29,856 nt of DNA from contig CAJUIP010000038.1 in the NCBI GenBank assembly GCA_910586315.1, positions 1 through 29,856 of the forward strand. Direction: 5' to 3'. The notes beneath the pieces are model-generated. The model had not been told where the DNA came from. It was given only the letters and a program-made list of their open reading frames with translations, and ran no database searches. Positions 29,726 to 29,856 of this stretch are shown in pieces. The number at the start of each line of letters is the position of its first letter. The first letter of the stretch is position 1. The position numbers and the translations under genes are program-made. The stretch comes from an uncultured Lachnospiraceae bacterium (lineage in GTDB: Bacteria > Bacillota > Clostridia > Lachnospirales > Lachnospiraceae).

Positions 29726-29734
29726 TGCTATAAT
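29726..29734 (+). promoter_or_regulatory. Extended -10 promoter near the right edge
   Basis: TGCTATAAT gives a perfect TATAAT (29729-29734) with TGn extension; TTGCAT stands 18 bp upstream as a poor -35. It points rightward into a strongly structured sequence that runs off the window. Confidence 0.6.
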
Positions 29735-29740
29735 GTTATC

Positions 29741-29856
29741 AGACATTATAGCCGCACCGATTCGCGGCCTCCCGAAGGGAAGGACAATTACCGATGTGAA
29801 TCGGGTTTTCAACACTTGTAATTGAATAAAAGTTCTGTAAACCGCAGAAATGCGGT
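29741..29856 (+). ncRNA. 5' part of a structured RNA or leader, cut by window edge
   Basis: Downstream of the promoter the sequence folds into several consecutive helices: GCCGC/GCGGC (about 29750-29767), CCC-GAA-GGG (about 29771-29780), CAATTAC with GTAATTG enclosing a CCGAT-GTGA-ATCGG hairpin with GNRA tetraloop, and ACCGCA-GAAA-TGCGGT at the very end (29841-29856). CCGATTC upstream can also pair with GAATCGG, competing with the local hairpin. No ORF or ribosome binding site is seen. It may be a riboswitch-like leader of a gene beyond the edge or an independent RNA. It does not match the glycine, T-box, ydaO or GEMM patterns that I checked by eye. Confidence 0.45.

Noticed and set aside
1..29856. 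CRISPR arrays, transposase genes, phage or conjugation genes
   Set aside because: No regularly spaced repeat arrays and no recognisable mobility proteins; the repeats present are irregular palindromes without coding capacity.

Overview
The window looks like a chromosomal stretch of a Gram-positive anaerobe of the Lachnospiraceae (Clostridium cluster XIVa). This is inferred from the mix of low-GC Firmicute promoters and AGGAGG-type ribosome binding sites with roughly balanced base composition, from gene types typical of that family (clostridial RNase Z, LCP protein, choline-binding-type cell-wall repeats, UPF0735 ACT protein) and from their order. I cannot name the species. About 29 protein genes are supported, most on the minus strand, plus a partial tRNA, one well-delimited candidate small RNA, a structured RNA leader cut by the right edge, and a family of palindromic intergenic repeats.

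Left part (1-9126), nearly all minus strand: a tRNA-Ser(UGA) with a near-consensus promoter; a transcription unit rnz-tsaD-ispD (tRNA 3' processing, t6A modification, isoprenoid precursor synthesis); and a second unit tex-patB-ycxB-like-tsaE-tsaB-rimI-Cys4 protein. TsaB, TsaD and TsaE, three partners of the t6A machinery, therefore sit within about 4.3 kb but in two units. Centre-left (9127-12357): a plus-strand DUF4190 membrane protein, a coupled ACT-regulator/DUF2752 pair on the minus strand and a divergent nitrilase-family amidase, with repeat-rich spacers.

Centre (12358-17102): a complete high-affinity phosphate uptake operon pstS-pstC-pstA-pstB-phoU on the minus strand. It is preceded by three TTAC repeats at exact 11-bp spacing, which look like a PhoP-type operator. 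Divergent from it is a TTGACA/TATAAT promoter that drives no protein gene; about 280 nt later there is a strong intrinsic terminator, so the interval is best read as a small RNA gene, and it contains two mutually exclusive helices.

Right part (17103-27761), minus strand: a surface-polysaccharide and cell-wall assembly locus. It holds an acetolactate-synthase-like ThDP enzyme, an NAD-dependent epimerase, a polyprenyl-phosphate-type glycosyltransferase, a two-domain GT2, a rhamnosyltransferase-like GT2, an undecaprenyl-phosphate sugar-1-phosphate transferase that would start glycan assembly, and an LCP ligase that would attach finished polymer to peptidoglycan. The ThDP enzyme carries an unusual cysteine-cluster insertion. 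On the far right (28051-29856) are a secreted cell-wall-binding repeat protein, a convergent 47-residue leucine-zipper micro-protein sharing a bidirectional terminator with it, and the 5' part of a structured RNA behind an extended -10 promoter.

The least explained items are the small RNA beside pst, the structured leader at the right edge, the GTAACAGTTCAG palindromic repeats, and the Cys-cluster ThDP enzyme.
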